Both the position numbers and the translations under genes were made by a program. Below are positions 44,864-56,560 of a stretch of DNA of 64,000 nucleotides, one piece after another. Source of the stretch: Halichondria panicea (lineage: Eukaryota > Porifera > Demospongiae > Suberitida > Halichondriidae); assembly GCF_963675165.1 (NCBI RefSeq), contig NC_087390.1, positions 2,154,001-2,218,000 on the forward strand, read 5' to 3'. Positions within the stretch are counted from its first letter, which is position 1. Each line of letters begins with the position of its first letter. The notes below the pieces were generated by a model. It made no database searches. It saw nothing but the letters and a program-made list of their open reading frames with translations, and was not told the origin of the DNA.

Positions 44864-46304
44864 TTAGCGTTGAGCGTGACTGTACACTATTGCATATGTT
44901 CCACCAACAAGAGCTATGTTGGCCAGGTGCAACACAATGCCACTGACGATGCCTCCAATTCCCCACTTCTTAGCATTTTGAGAGTGTTTATGGGCCAGCT
45001 CCCTGTCTCCTTTACTCCATTCAGTGTCAGCCTGCATGCGCGTGGAGGAGGGGTTGGAAAACACCATCATAACATCATCACATAACATGCATGTGTCCAT
45101 CAATTTACTGTCATGCTTTCCGGATTGACTTAAATTTTACTCTCTGATTGCTCATAATTTATACTGGCCATGGAATTATTATACCCCAATTTTATTGTAT
45201 ACGTGTATACGTCGATGCATGTGCATTGCAGGACCTAATGTATAGCGTGAACAGCCATAAAACCATCTTGTATTTAGTTTCCATAGCTGTATATACGTAT
45301 TGTATTACAAGATTATTTTGCTGGTGATAAATCTTTCAAACGAGCCAAAATCAGAGAAAAATTGATCCTTTGCAGGATCTAACATTGTATTCTGGCTAGG
45401 TTTTGCCACAAATTTGATGCTCGCAAAAGCATTCTATAGTATTACGGTCGGTATATAGACACCATTATATAACTGCTCACTTGATGACCAAAGTAGAGTC
45501 CGATTGCTCCACAGACTAGGCAACAACAGAACGTAGCAACAACAGTTAGGGGAAAGTAGTTAGGTGGTTTCACCATTAAGTAAGCATTGTTGTCTTGACG
45601 ATGCGGGAATGGCTGTGCGTTTGGCTGTTGATTCACCACACCACCATAATAGGGTCTTCCTGGCGGTGCTGAGGGCCGGTAAGGGGGCAGGGCAGGCTCA
45701 CCACTACCACCTGGTGGGGCTGACGGTGCACCTCCTGCAACAAAATGCACGACATTATATGTGACATACATGTACCGGCAGTGCTGCACAGAGATCAATA
45801 TGTATACGTATAGCTAGCTATAATTATATATACCGTATTACTAGAGTCTGAGTCAGAATGTTTTGCGAGCATGCATCAAACATTTGTGAACTTTGCGATG
45901 GTTGATCAATTCGCAACAATAAAATCCGCAAAACCTATTTTGTTACTAGTAGATACACACAATCTTGCCAGAACGCAATAGTTAGATCGCAAAGGGTCAA
46001 CGTACTTTTCTGCTGATTTGGCTCATTGGCAAAGGTTTCACCAGCAAATTATTACTTTATGATTTTTGCAGACATGCAAAATAGCAACTATAGCGCCTTC
46101 GGTGATTCACTATTGACTACCGTAAATTACGTATAATAGGTGTTGATGGGACCCCAGTGCACAATATGCATCATAATTATAATATAATTTGCTTGTAAAA
46201 GGTGCCTATGGGCATGGTCTACCTGGTATCACGGGAAGAGCTGCTGATGAGGGTAATTGTCCATTTACAATGCCATCTTCTTGCAACAGAGGTTTACTTT
46301 CCAT
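44864..46304 (-). CDS. Dispanin-like (CD225/IFITM-related) membrane protein, intact copy
   Basis: Exon 1 46,223-46,304 (ATG present, MESKPLLQEDG), exon 2 45,481-45,734, exon 3 44,864-45,031, in frame, about 170 residues. Pro/Gly-rich cytosolic N-terminus, PPNY motif, first hydrophobic segment with CCC, conserved CD225-like loop (GDRELAHKHSQNAKKWGIGG), second hydrophobic segment, short tail YSHAQR. The PPNY is a PPxY-type WW-domain ligand and the Cys triplet is a plausible palmitoylation site, both also features of vertebrate IFITM proteins. Intron 1 has the empty target site of the transposon (46,011-46,017). This is the undisrupted member of the three near-identical copies. The family call is by motif. 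Confidence 0.8.
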
Positions 46305-46394
46305 ATTAAATTAATTTTGACAACTAACCAAATTGCACATACATGCATTCATGCGCGTTTTTATATACATGATTGTAGTTGGTGGTAATAATAT

Positions 46395-46700
46395 TAAAAA
46401 TCCGCGAAAATGTAGATTATACCCTCGAAATAATATTATACCCGCTATACGGTATTAACATTAACTTTAACTTGTCCCGGAGTGTTGCTACTCGTTAGCT
46501 CTTCACTAGAACGCTAGCTATTGGTAGCTGCAACAGTGAGAAGAGAGCTGCAATTTCCAAAGCTATACTGATGCAGCTATCAATCTTGGGGTTGAACTTT
46601 TTACAACAATTTAATATGTAGCTTTGACATCTCCACTGAGGCATTAGCACCCGCGCGCGCGGTGCTTTTGGTTTTGTGGACTTGGCAACAACAAAATGCA
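46395..46700. repeat. MITE remnants right of the duplication edge
   Basis: 46,395-46,455 is the right end of a CCGTATAGCGGGTA element. 46,480-46,680 is a diverged copy of the 12.8-13.6 kb repeat (GTTGCTACTCGTTAGCTC, GACATCTCCACTGAGGCAT). Homology to the duplicated block ends at about 46,390. Confidence 0.6.
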
Positions 46701-46800
46701 ATAATGTCACATCACAATAACTGTCTATGGAGTATTGACCATATATAATTGATTATATAACAAGTTTTTTAGTTTCAGTTTCAACAAGTTCAAGTTTTGT

Positions 46801-49550
46801 CTACTGGAGGTAGCTCCGACTTCCGTACACCACCCCAAAGCTGACTCCAATAATGACAATACTGCACAAGTGAGTGACGGAACCTCCTACGATGCCTCCG
46901 ATCCCCCACTTCTTGGCATTTTGAGAGTGCCTCAAGGATTGCTCCCTGTCTCCGTTGTCCCAGGCAGTGTCACTCTGTATAGAATACACAAACATTTAAC
47001 TGTACATAGCAGTCATCATTTGTGACAGGCTCTGGGAAAACAGACCAATTGGCGCAAGCTATAATTTTTGCGATCTATATACCAGATGATAGAGCAAAGA
47101 ATTGCCTACGCATTGATATGCTTAGTTTGTACATACCTCGTTCCATGCCTGAGTTATGCGCATTGGAAACTCGAAGTTGTAAAACAGCAGTATTGAGAAA
47201 CGCCCACTCAAAGATTGCTAAATTGGGAAAAGTAAGGTAATGGTGGCTGCTTAGACAAAGCGCTTTGATGGAAAGAGTCAGATTCAGAGCATCAGATTTT
47301 GCAGAGAGGTAGTAGAAAGACTGTAGATAACTATTAGCCAAGAAAAATATTTTGAGATTATACACTGTAGTCTATAAATCTGGCTATTGCTCAATACCAA
47401 TATCTGCTCCAATTGGTCTGTTTTCCCAGAGCCTGTCACATTTTACTAGGGGAACCTCTTATAACGGACTCTCTAAATGGCGGACCCCTCTGTTATAGCA
47501 GACGTCATGTCTTGTACCAACTATCTAACTGGTGTACTTGCAACCTGGATTGTTGTTTTTTGTACTGAGATCAAAGGAAAACTATGTCATAGACTAGGAT
47601 CTACAACTGTAGTAACCACAGACGTGCTCTATTATTCTGTGGTTGGCATTTTTCTGACAGTTTGGTACCAGAGGAGGTTGGACACAATCAAGTGCACCAC
47701 TTTTTTTGCTGAGCTGGCACAAAAATTGACAATGAGTTCTATGTAAACTTCTAGCTGATGTTGCATGGTCATTAGAGACTGAAGGCAAACTTTATGTGCC
47801 TCATTAACCAACCCGATCCCCTCTATTCTGGCGAGTTATCAGTGCATACAGTGTTTACTAGATTCTTGCCAGCCAGTACAATGCAAGCTGCATACAGCAC
47901 CGCTAAACTATACTCTACCCTATAGTCTAGCTAATCTTGGTCCAGCCAGACAACAGACACAGCTAGTCCGGTGTTATAAGTCAGCAAAGCAAGAGTCCAT
48001 AATTTTTTATTACAGTTATTCGGTATCTATGGTAACGTGAGCAGAGACCTTCAGAATGTCACATGATTGATGACGCGTGGCCAACCTCCCTGGTTTGGTA
48101 CAGTGGTGTAGTCAGAGTACAGCTGGGGTAGGTGGTCAAAATAATTTATTTTTAAGCCATCGAATTTTATAATAGCTACAACTGTTCCATGGTTGCAATG
48201 CGAGTACAGCTAAGTGATTCTATAAGCTTCTAGCAATTTGCTATCTTGCAAACAAAGGCTTTATTCTCGAGTAAAGGCTAGTTTAGCTTACCAGTACATT
48301 GAAGGCCATTGCAGTCTCTTCAGAATCAGGAATAGCAAAATCTGTTGGTAGAAGGTTGCTATTCTAAGTAGTTAGCTCTATACTAGAGCCAATAGCTATT
48401 GTAGTGTGCTGCAGAGTACAAACCATGCACTGTTTTACGCTCGTGCTCTATGGATACTATATTGGCCTCACGGAAGTTCTCGAAGCATCATGTAGCACTT
48501 GGCTTCGCCTCGAGCTACACATGAGCTTCTCGAACTTCCGCTTGGCCAATAATATTCATAGAGCACTCGCAACCGTGCATTAACTAGAACATAGCGGACA
48601 CCTCTAAACTCTGAACAACGGACAAGTCACCTTGATAATTTTAGCTTAGTAAACAGGTCTGCAGTTCTAGTGTGGACTTAAAACAGGATGACATTGTTGA
48701 CCATACTCCACATTTCTTTAATAGCAAGAGAACTGTGACGATTAGCTAAGTCTTGTCATGTGTGCTTGCACAGTTCAGATTCAGTCTGCTGCAGTTCACC
48801 AGAGGAGGTCCGACATGCATGCACGAATCACTACAAGTTCAGTGCATTGATGTCATTGCGGTCACGTGATAACATCCAGGCCAAATACACTAGCACTTGT
48901 AGTGATTTGTGCACCTCCGAATAACGGACAAAACCTTCTGCACCAAATTGTCCGTTATTCGGAGGTTTCATTGTACATGCGTGCATGTATTAAATTTTAT
49001 AATGACTATACTTGCAGGACTACTGCCCTTACTTGCGATCCCATGTAGAGTCCCATTAATCCACACAAGAGACAGCAACAGAACGCAGCGAAAACGTTGA
49101 GGACCATGTAGTTAGGTGGCTTCACATTGACCTGTGCATAACCCCCGTAGGGTTGGACATGTGGCTGCTGGGTAACCACTCCCCCGTACCCCCCTTGACC
49201 TGAGTAAGGGGGCGGGGCAATTGCACCTGGTGGGGCTGATGGCACACCACCTGTAACAAAATACATAAATATTATAACAGTTAGATCAATGTGTACTGTT
49301 GATCATTAGCAGATATGCAACATAATTATTTACCACCAGGAACATTGATTAGCACATTGATTAGCGCATTGATTAGCGCATTGATTAGCACATTGATTAG
49401 CGCATTGATTAGCGCATTGATTAGCACATTGATTAGCACATTGATTAGCAGACATGCAACATATTTACCACCAGGAACATTTGGAGGAGCTCTTGGTTGA
49501 CCATCTCCATCAGTTTGAAGCAGAGGTGTCTTATGATCCATAGTGCTCAT
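46801..49550 (-). CDS. Dispanin-like (CD225) membrane protein with Gly/Tyr/Gln-rich linker
   Basis: Exon 1 49,469-49,550 (MSTMDHKTPLL...NVPG), exon 2 49,032-49,250 (GVPSAPPG, GGYGGVVTQQP, then VKPPNYMVLNVFAAFCCCLL), exon 3 46,801-46,974 (SDTAWDNGDREQSLRHSQNA..., ending SRSYLQ). GT-AG borders and phases agree, giving about 155 residues. Topology and motifs match the other dispanin-like genes: PPNY, CCC, QNAKKWGIGGI and two hydrophobic segments. Next to exon 1 the donor is duplicated: a second ACCACCAGGAACAT lies at about 49,332-49,345 beyond a 12-bp in-frame repeat, so a longer exon 1 with (LINV/LINA)n is possible. Intron 2 carries the MITE 47,021-47,440. Confidence 0.8.
47021..47440. mobile_element. 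MITE with long perfect TGTGACAGGCTCTGGGAAAA termini
   Basis: Left TGTGACAGGCTCTGGGAAAA... and right complement are identical over about 32 bp. It is 420 bp with no ORF, inside dispanin intron 2 just upstream of exon 3. Confidence 0.85.
47445..49000. other. Dispanin intron 2 remainder: element debris, no gene recognised
   Basis: Motifs such as TTATAACGGACTCTC (47,459) and GTCCGTTATTCGGAGG (48,950-48,966) look like ends of a pogo/Tigger-type element. A 75-bp hairpin (48,471-48,545, CGGAAGTTCTCGAAGC against complement) lies inside. No supported ORF. Confidence 0.45.
49342..49450. repeat. 12-bp tandem repeat next to a duplicated splice donor
   Basis: ATTGATTAGCAC / ATTGATTAGCGC, about nine units, in frame with dispanin exon 1 on the minus strand (reads LINV/LINA). 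Copies of ACCACCAGGAACAT flank it at about 49,332 and 49,468. Confidence 0.9.
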
Positions 49551-49869
49551 TTTCACGTGGCTATATTAGTTTTCCTCGATTACTAGCCGCCAAAGAGGCC
49601 TTAGCCTGGAAGAATCGAGGTTAATTTTATAACACTTTGGGGAGGGCGTGGCCTACTATTCGTATAATTATATGACCCGCGAAATTTTAACTAGGCAAAC
49701 ATCACCACAATAATTATGCACAGTTTTGTAAGCCCGGATCAGTTCGAAAAAACCAAAATGTTCTACTGTAGTCCAACAGCCACTCCCAATACACATTAAG
49801 TTAGTGTATTGGTATAATAGGATTAACACAGTCATGATTATCCGGCCTCCAATCATAGAGTTCCTCTAC

Positions 49870-49980
49870 TATCTATGCTCCAATGCCCCATGTCTTGGCG
49901 TTCGTATATAGACTACATGTAGAGTGCTTATAAAAGCCTTGTTTCCCAGGTTCCAGGCATTTTCAATCTATAGTGAGAAA
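49870..49980 (-). pseudogene. Dispanin exon 3 relic
   Basis: On the minus strand: acceptor CTATAG, then IENAWNLGNKAFIST, then frame-broken AACGCCAAGACATGGGGCAT, matching NAKxWGIG of the intact genes. A further relic of an exon 2 end (CTTGCGATCCCATGTA) is at 51,446-51,490. The same pair recurs at 62,370-62,935. Confidence 0.65.
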
Positions 49981-50023
49981 AATCAAAACAATGTCACTGC
50001 ACACAACTTGATAGTACATGTGC

Positions 50024-51342
50024 GATCCCAGGCCGAGTTTTCGCTTTTATAACTGTTAGCTAGTTGTTCGCCTAACCATAGATAGTAGAGGAAAGGGATT
50101 GGAAACACAGGGATTTCACGCGGCCCATGCGTGTCGCACCGGAAATTGACAGGAAGTTAATTTAATGGGAGGAGATTGGAGGAAAAGCTGCTTATTATAG
50201 ATGCTGATCAACTACTTAGCTACATGTAGTTGCTCTGGTTGCTGCTGTACATCTGAATGACTGACACTTTTCTCTTTGCAAATACTTGATTGGAGATTAC
50301 ACATTCTCCAAACCTTGAAAATAACAAGGCATGCATTTACAAAGAAATTAAATCTAGGAACTCAATAATTATTTATACTTTATGGTACTAGTACTAGGCA
50401 CTGTTCACTGCTTCATAACATTATGACTTTCACACAATCACACAATTTTGATGTTTACATAAAAATGTTTACAAACACAAAACATAATTTTATGAGCCTG
50501 ACGCCCTTTTAGGCAATGGTGTATTCTCGTCATCGGTCACTGTTTAGCTCTTGCAAAAGAATTTACTAATCATAATACATAACAGTGGGGTTATCATGTG
50601 TCCCTCCCCTCTGCCGTTGGCATACAAAAGGGTCTTGGCAGATTTTCTGATTTTCTGAGTACCCCTGGGAAAAAAATGTATGGGTAAGTTTGAATTAGTA
50701 TATTTCCAAAACGATAAACGTTAGCAAGGAAAATCTTTTCTTACTGCACATCGGGATCATTAAGCAACATGTAGAACCAAACAATAGTGATGTACAATTT
50801 ATTGTTAACCAGTAGCTCCCCCGCAAAACAAGTTACTTTTGAATCCTTGTTTTCACACTTAAAAGCAAATATTCAACATTAAACAGCATAATGCTCAACT
50901 TGGCTATGCCTACTGCATATTTCAATGCTCCCTCTACACTCTGATCACTCTCAAGCAACCATGATTACTTCCTAGCTCAAGATATCCCCCCACAAAGTTT
51001 CTTACTTACCAATTCTTAGCTAAATACATGTAAAACAGTGTAACATGGAGCTCTGATGATCAAATAAATTAGGTAAATGATGTAAACCATACATTTACTA
51101 TGGATAATGTACATACAGACTAGCTCTGCCAGTGCTTACTGCAGTTTTCTTCACTTTCTTCTCTTTTGTCTTTGCATCTGGCTCGCAATCAATCGCAATC
51201 AATACTTGCGGAATGCAACACGCATGGTGTCAGAATTCTCTAGGGCAATACATTGGTCACCTGAGATGTTTCCAATCCCTCCCCTCTACTATCTATGGCC
51301 TAACCGTTATAAAAGCGAAAACTCGGCCTGGGATCGAGGCTA
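50024..51342. mobile_element. Non-autonomous element with nested inverted termini
   Basis: Left end GATCCCAGGCCGAGTTTTCG and right complement (CGAAAACTCGGCCTGGGATC) extend with small differences to about 75 bp, including GAGGAAAGGGATTGG, a motif shared with the 376-2525 transposon termini. ATGTGC flanks both sides (50,018-50,023; 51,343-51,348). The interior shows no transposase. The homologous site near 62,790-62,800 lacks it. Confidence 0.7.
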
Positions 51343-51578
51343 ATGTGCATACTACTAAGTTAGGGTATTACCACCTATAATCATGATAATGCATTATTAT
51401 AGTAACTAGATCTATTATTCCTTCGACATATAAAAATTAATATGCTTTTACTTGCGATCCCATGTACAGTGTAGAGTCCCACTGATTCACACATGACCTT
51501 TAACATAACCTGCATAAAAAACTGACATGTACAAATTATAGTGCATAGAATTTTCGCTCATGACCTTTCCTGATACAG

Positions 51579-51731
51579 GGCGACTGGAATGGAGACACCC
51601 AGATGTTCTTGGATGTCGGCAATGTACTGCGGCTCATTGTACCATATGGCACAGCCCCCGTCCTCCAACAGGCTCGTGTTGTAGCAGCAGCCACGCCCCC
51701 TACTAGCATGCTTGTAGTCAAGAGTTCATGA
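51579..51731 (+). CDS. Orphan terminal-exon-like ORF
   Basis: After a good acceptor (CCTGATACAG) a 50-codon frame runs to TGA: begins [20 protein letters not shown], continues [15 protein letters not shown] and ends LVVKSS. Composition and codon use look coding, more so than the minus-strand ORF over the same bases. I do not recognise the family and found no partner exon nearby. It could be the tail of a gene whose other exons are elsewhere, or a retained fragment. Confidence 0.3.
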   Translation, partial: GDWNGDTQMFLDVGNVLRLIVPYGTAPVLQQARVVAAATPPTSMLVVKSS

Positions 51732-51939
51732 ACTCTTGTTGTAGTCTATAGGGAGGGGGCAATCTGAACTTAGGTTACATAATACAAGCTATGAACCGAC
51801 GATCGTGTAATACAACAAAGGTGCATGGGACTGCTGCATGCATTCCACTGGATTAAAATGAGAGGCACTTAATACCTTTTCCTTGAGGAATTATAATATT
51901 ACTATATGGCTAGTCTGTCCATCACGAGTAACTCTCTAT

Positions 51940-52100
51940 AGGGCCAGGGAGTATCGGTATAGGGAAGAAAGAGGATCATCAGTATACAATGTACTAGCTA
52001 CCAAGGGCGTGCAACTTCAATCTACAAATGGATGGGGGCGGTTTTATTATTAAGAATTTCTCTTTTTATGCCCTTGGTACTCTTACTCCCTGATATAAGG
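51940..52100. repeat. Short repeat, inverted relative to 63,002-63,145
   Basis: GATGATCCTCTTTC and CCATTTGTAGATTGAAGTTG occur here as the complement of 63,002-63,145. TACCAAGGGCGT and ATGCCCTTGGTA mark its ends. Confidence 0.65.
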
Positions 52101-53100
52101 AGCAGCAATGCCACCTGGTATGTTTAGATCAAAGCCAAACAGTCTACACTAAGACTCCCGGAAGTGTGTATTATACAGTTCATTTGTCAATTTATATGGG
52201 CCCTTATGGGAGATAATGATATTCATAGTTCGCGGTAGTATCAAAAACAGTAACACTGTTTTTGTCAAGGATAACTTTTCACCAGTAGGTGCCTACCACT
52301 ATTAAATGATATACAAATAATGCTGAATAAATAAGCTACTGAATGATATAAAAATTAAGTGGTAAAAAAGTACTGAATTGCTGCATTGTATGAAAGAAAA
52401 CTGGTGATATTTATATTTTCTGTGACTTTGATTTCCGGGCAAATTAGTAATGGGGGTGCTGGAGAGATACAGATGATCTAAACTATAAGACAACACTGGT
52501 AACTACAAGTAGACCAAATAAGAACACTAATAACCCAGGTTTTACCAAGATACAACAAAGTAAACATTGACAAAAATGAGTAAGTTTAGCTCTTGCCTAC
52601 TTGCCACTTGAATGTCCAGAGTTTCTTGAAACTGCCTAGATAGCTAATATAATGCTAGAAGTTAGTCTTTGCAAAGAAATAAACAGCATCCGCTTTGCCA
52701 ATATTTTTTTATAGCAGGTCTTGTGTTCTAACATTGGCCAGTTTATTGGATATATCCTGTTTAGACTGACTTTGATTTCTGGGCAAATTAGTACTCCCCA
52801 GTTCTGGATCCTAATTTTCCTGTGGCCAGTTCATGAATACTATATCTACTAGTACTGTGACTCTGGAACCTGGCTTGCACTTCAGGACCTGGGTATTGAT
52901 GCTGGAAAAACTGAAAAAGTTGTTTCTTTATCCAATTCTGATAGTAAACAATGACATAACAGAAGCCATAATTAAATTTACGGAGAATTACTGTAGTATT
53001 TACAAGCCACAAACAGGAAATTTACTCACTATGATGCAAAACCACGATTACATCATTTGAAGCCAAATTTGTAGTCTTAGTGTAGACTGCAAACTGGTAA
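52100..53100. other. Intergenic, no feature recognised
   Basis: AT-rich sequence. A short direct repeat (TTTGATTTCYGGGCAAATTAGTA at about 52,430 and 52,770) is the only structure seen. Confidence 0.5.
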
Positions 53101-53804
53101 AATTCTTTAATTTGACAAAAACGAATCAAGGCTATACATAATAGCATTAATGGAAGTCGTTGAAATACGTGAAATAAAAATATAGGTCATAATAGATCTA
53201 AGTATGGGGTGCTTGGTGGGCAAAAAATGAAATGAGGTTAATACAATGACATTGAAAAGGACAATAATCAGTATAATGATATAAACGATGACTCCAAAAA
53301 TTATCCCTCCAATTGCACATCTCTTGGCGTTCTTAGAGCGCTTATAAGCCAACTCCCTATTGCCCTGCTTCCAATGTTCTTCAATCTGTGAAAGAGCAAA
53401 GTATTAATGTAATTGTGCAAAACAATGTATATACAGTGGAGTCTCGCTATAATTTTATGACTCTTTGATTTACAGTCACCTCGATATAATGACCGTTAGT
53501 TTGTTAGCTACATGCAGGGGCGAATCTACTGAGAAAAACAAGCAGGTAGGTGCTGATGCAAAAGGAAAGAAATATGTGCATCATTTTTGGGGCCATGCAC
53601 GCCCACACTTGCATGCAGTTGCACGTGGTGATTTAGGTGTGATTTGCAAGGAAAACGGTTGTGTTAGTTCACACTGCAGCAATGCTAGTCATTATACTAG
53701 CTTCACATTTCACACAATGAAATGTGGTTAGACGATATAGTGAATTCACAATACTATATGCATGCACAGTAAAACTCTCTATCTCCTCATGTGCTCCTGC
53801 ATGG

Positions 53805-54030
53805 TGCTACCAAGGGCGCATAAAAGAAGAGAGGGCATGCAACTCAGTATCTAGCACATGTAGACAGCAGAATTCAAATGTGGGCAGATGAATGTGAATT
53901 TGCATGAAGTGCTAAAATAGAAATTTCTATTTTTAGCACATTCGTGCACATTCATCCGCCCATGCATTTGATTTCTACTGTTTTGCTGTTGCATACCCTC
54001 TCTTCTTTTATATGCCTTTGGTACTACCTG
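53805..54030. repeat. Foldback element with about 105-bp arms
   Basis: GGTGCTACCAAGGGCGCATA at the left and the complement-like TATGCCTTTGGTACTACC at the right, with AAATAGAAATTTCTATTT at the centre. Same terminal family as 51,940-52,100. Confidence 0.7.
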
Positions 54031-54111
54031 CTAGATCCGCCCCTGAGCTATGAAACATTGTGAAGTCAAACGAAGTCTTCGTCAAACTTCGCAACGTATA
54101 ATGTATATCAT

Positions 54112-54275
54112 AATATAGCGTGTATATTTCGAGGGTAAAATGTTCGCGGTTTTTGATGATTAATTAAGCATGTATACCGCAAACATTTATACCCGCAAAT
54201 TTAATATCGCATGCACGCTGCAGAAAGGCTGCTATTCTGACGGTCATTTCGGAAATATACTCGCTATATGGTACA
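54112..54275. mobile_element. Decayed CCGTATAGCGGGTA-family MITE
   Basis: TATAGCGTGTATATTTCGAGGG left and CGGAAATATACTCGCTATAT right, diverged from the intact members. Confidence 0.55.
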
Positions 54276-55081
54276 TTGTAGTAAAGAAATACTATTCCCT
54301 TTGACAATTATACAGCCCTTACTTGCAATCCCATGTATAGAGTCCCATTAATCCACACAAAAGACAGCAACAGAACGCGTTGATTACAATACCACCTGGG
54401 GCTGACGGTGCACCTCCTGCAACAAAATGCACGACATTATATGTGAAATACATGTACCGGCATGCAGTGCTGCACAGAGATTAACCAGTCCACATGCACC
54501 CACTATTTGTATACCTATAGTTATCCAGAAGTTAGCTAGCCAGAGCTATTAAAAGCTAGTGAGGTGAATCAAATGAAACTTGAAGTTCAAGAGTATACAG
54601 GAGCTAGGCCCTCTGCCTCATTGCTAGTTACCCCCTGAATAATTATGTACATGTAGCTATAAAACATTTCACCACAATAATCATATAAGATTACGTATAA
54701 TAGGTGTTGACGGGACCCCATGCTATAATTATTAACATCAAAATCTTCCATCTATAATTTGCGTGTAAAATATGCCTATACAGGTATACTTAAGGTGACA
54801 TATTTACGCGAGTATTAATTTCTGCGAATGAGTAAAGTTGCAAAAATGTGTACTCGCAAATGAACGGAAAAAGTATAAAACTACTTGCGAGTACCTATAG
54901 AAACGCTATGAATATAACATTGATACCAGCAAAATGAGCTAAACATGCAGTGAAAACGCAAACAAATCTATACCTGTGAAAATATTCACCTTAAGGTATA
55001 TGTAAGGCATAATAGTACAACATAATTATGTATGTACATGCGTGTACGTATGCATGGAGCATTTTAAGTTAGTCTACCTTG

Positions 55082-55139
55082 TAGCCTCGAATCCACGCCG
55101 ATTAAAATACGTATTTTAATCGGCGTAGATTCAAGGCTA
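55082..55139. repeat. Near-perfect 58-bp palindrome
   Basis: TAGCCTCGAATCCACGCCGA ... with a TACGTA centre, mirrored by TCGGCGTAGATTCAAGGCTA. The outer TAGCCTCG recurs at 22,152, 41,673 and the right end of the 50,024-51,342 element. Confidence 0.85.
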
Positions 55140-55474
55140 TCTACCTGGTATCACGGGAAGAGCTGCTAAGGGTGATTGTCCATTTATAATGCCATCTTCT
55201 TGCAACAGAGGTTTACTTTCCATATTTATTTTGACAACTAGATCTAGAGCACAACAAGCGCATGCAACTAATCGCAAGATCTTGGAAAAATACAATACAT
55301 GCGCGTCGCCCTGAAGTTGGTAATTCCTCGGTGCGCATGCACAAGCAAGGTTACGCCCTTGGTTGATTTGTGCAAACAGTGACGGCTTGCTGTGTTCTAG
55401 GCAGATCGAGCTAATGGTAGCTGCAAGAGAAGAGAGTATAGCCATTAGGCCACTGTTCATGTTAGTTGCATCAT

Positions 55475-56560
55475 ATATAGATAGAAGAGGAAGAGGGATT
55501 GGTAACGGAAGTACCCTCGTGTAACATCCGCTTTACCGTGGTTTAATCATAAGAGAGAAATGGATAGGAAACGGATGACGTGATCCCATAAGCTGCATAT
55601 AAAATACATAAGATACAGCCGTGTTTCGCTCCCAAACCCCCAGGAAAACTACTTCTATGGCTGTTTTGAAAAATTCAGACCTTTCCAAGTCTCCCTATAT
55701 ATACCACTTCAATTTAATGTCCCTTTATACTATATAGGTATCATTTGGAAATAACAGAAACTTTTTTGTGAGTGCTAAGAAGTAGCTAGAGGTACAGAAA
55801 CATTGCTTTCACTACTTAGGATGTTTCTTGTACCAATAACACCTATAATACAGCTAGAACAACCTATATAAGTAGTGTACTGTGTGTCATAATTATAGCC
55901 TCAAGTATTAAACAGAAGTAAAAGTTCAGCAGCAGGGTTCTCACACTGACAGTAAGACAATCATTTGTCTCTTTTTTGTGTTTTTGACCAGTATATACAG
56001 TAGGCGGCCTCGAATGAATCCCGCGGGGGAAACGCGGATAGTTTTTGAGGCGCTAAGTGTTTCCTATCCTTTTATATCTATATATGGTTTAATCGAGGCT
56101 GTGTCAACAAGCTAAAGCTGTAGATACCACAAGCATACATGCTCAGTCTGTGCAACTCACTCATATTTAAAGGTCTATACCTATTTAGCAGTTATAACCA
56201 GCACGCTTATGCGTTTTAGCAATACAAGACTGTAAATAGCATGTTCGCAATCAATTAACAATAATAATCTACTGTTTTACGTGTACCCTTAAACTTCTTT
56301 TTCACTGTACATGCCATTCGTCTAATAATTATTTTTACCCCACTTGGGGCCTGCAAAAAAAAAAAAGCTGCATGTTCGCCTAAAACTTTACTGGAATGTC
56401 TGGGTTTTCTACACAACTTTCTTATTTTGAGTGATTTACCTGGCAAAATAGCCTCGTTTATAGGGCGTAACGCGGATAGTTTTTCGAGGTTTTACTGCAG
56501 ATTCAATGTAAAATGATTACGTGAACTGCTTCCGTTACCAATCCCTCTCTATGGTTGCAC
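55475..56560. mobile_element. Non-autonomous relative of the 376-2525 transposon
   Basis: Left AGAGGGATTGGTAACGGAAG and right complement CTTCCGTTACCAATCCCTCT. The right 60 bp (AATGTAAAATGATTACGTGA) is clearly homologous to the right end of the 2.15-kb transposon at 2,470-2,510. The interior is shorter, with no transposase and extra GGATAGTTTTTGAGG repeats. Confidence 0.6.

Larger units (their letters stand above)
53107..55223 (-). pseudogene. Degraded dispanin-like gene
   Basis: Exon 1 55,145-55,223 (MESKPLLQEDGIINGQ, intact), exon 2 54,323-54,416 (about 94 bp instead of about 220: GAPSAPGG then INAFCCCLLCGLMG; PPNY and most of the linker deleted, plus a 2-bp insertion before the donor) and exon 3 53,107-53,385 (EEHWKQGNRELAYKRSKNAK, then a long very hydrophobic stretch, ending LSN). 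The shortened exon 2 shifts frame into exon 3. Exon 3 itself is open and longer at the C-terminus than the others, so it may belong to a diverged gene. Probably a pseudogene. Confidence 0.6.

Noticed and set aside
47477..47746. 89-residue plus ORF in dispanin intron 2
   Set aside because: Lies in transposon debris; no recognisable motif, acceptor or partner.
55137..55460. 107-residue minus ORF taken as one protein
   Set aside because: Only its last 27 residues (MESKPLLQEDG...) match the dispanin exon 1; the upstream part is unconserved leader.
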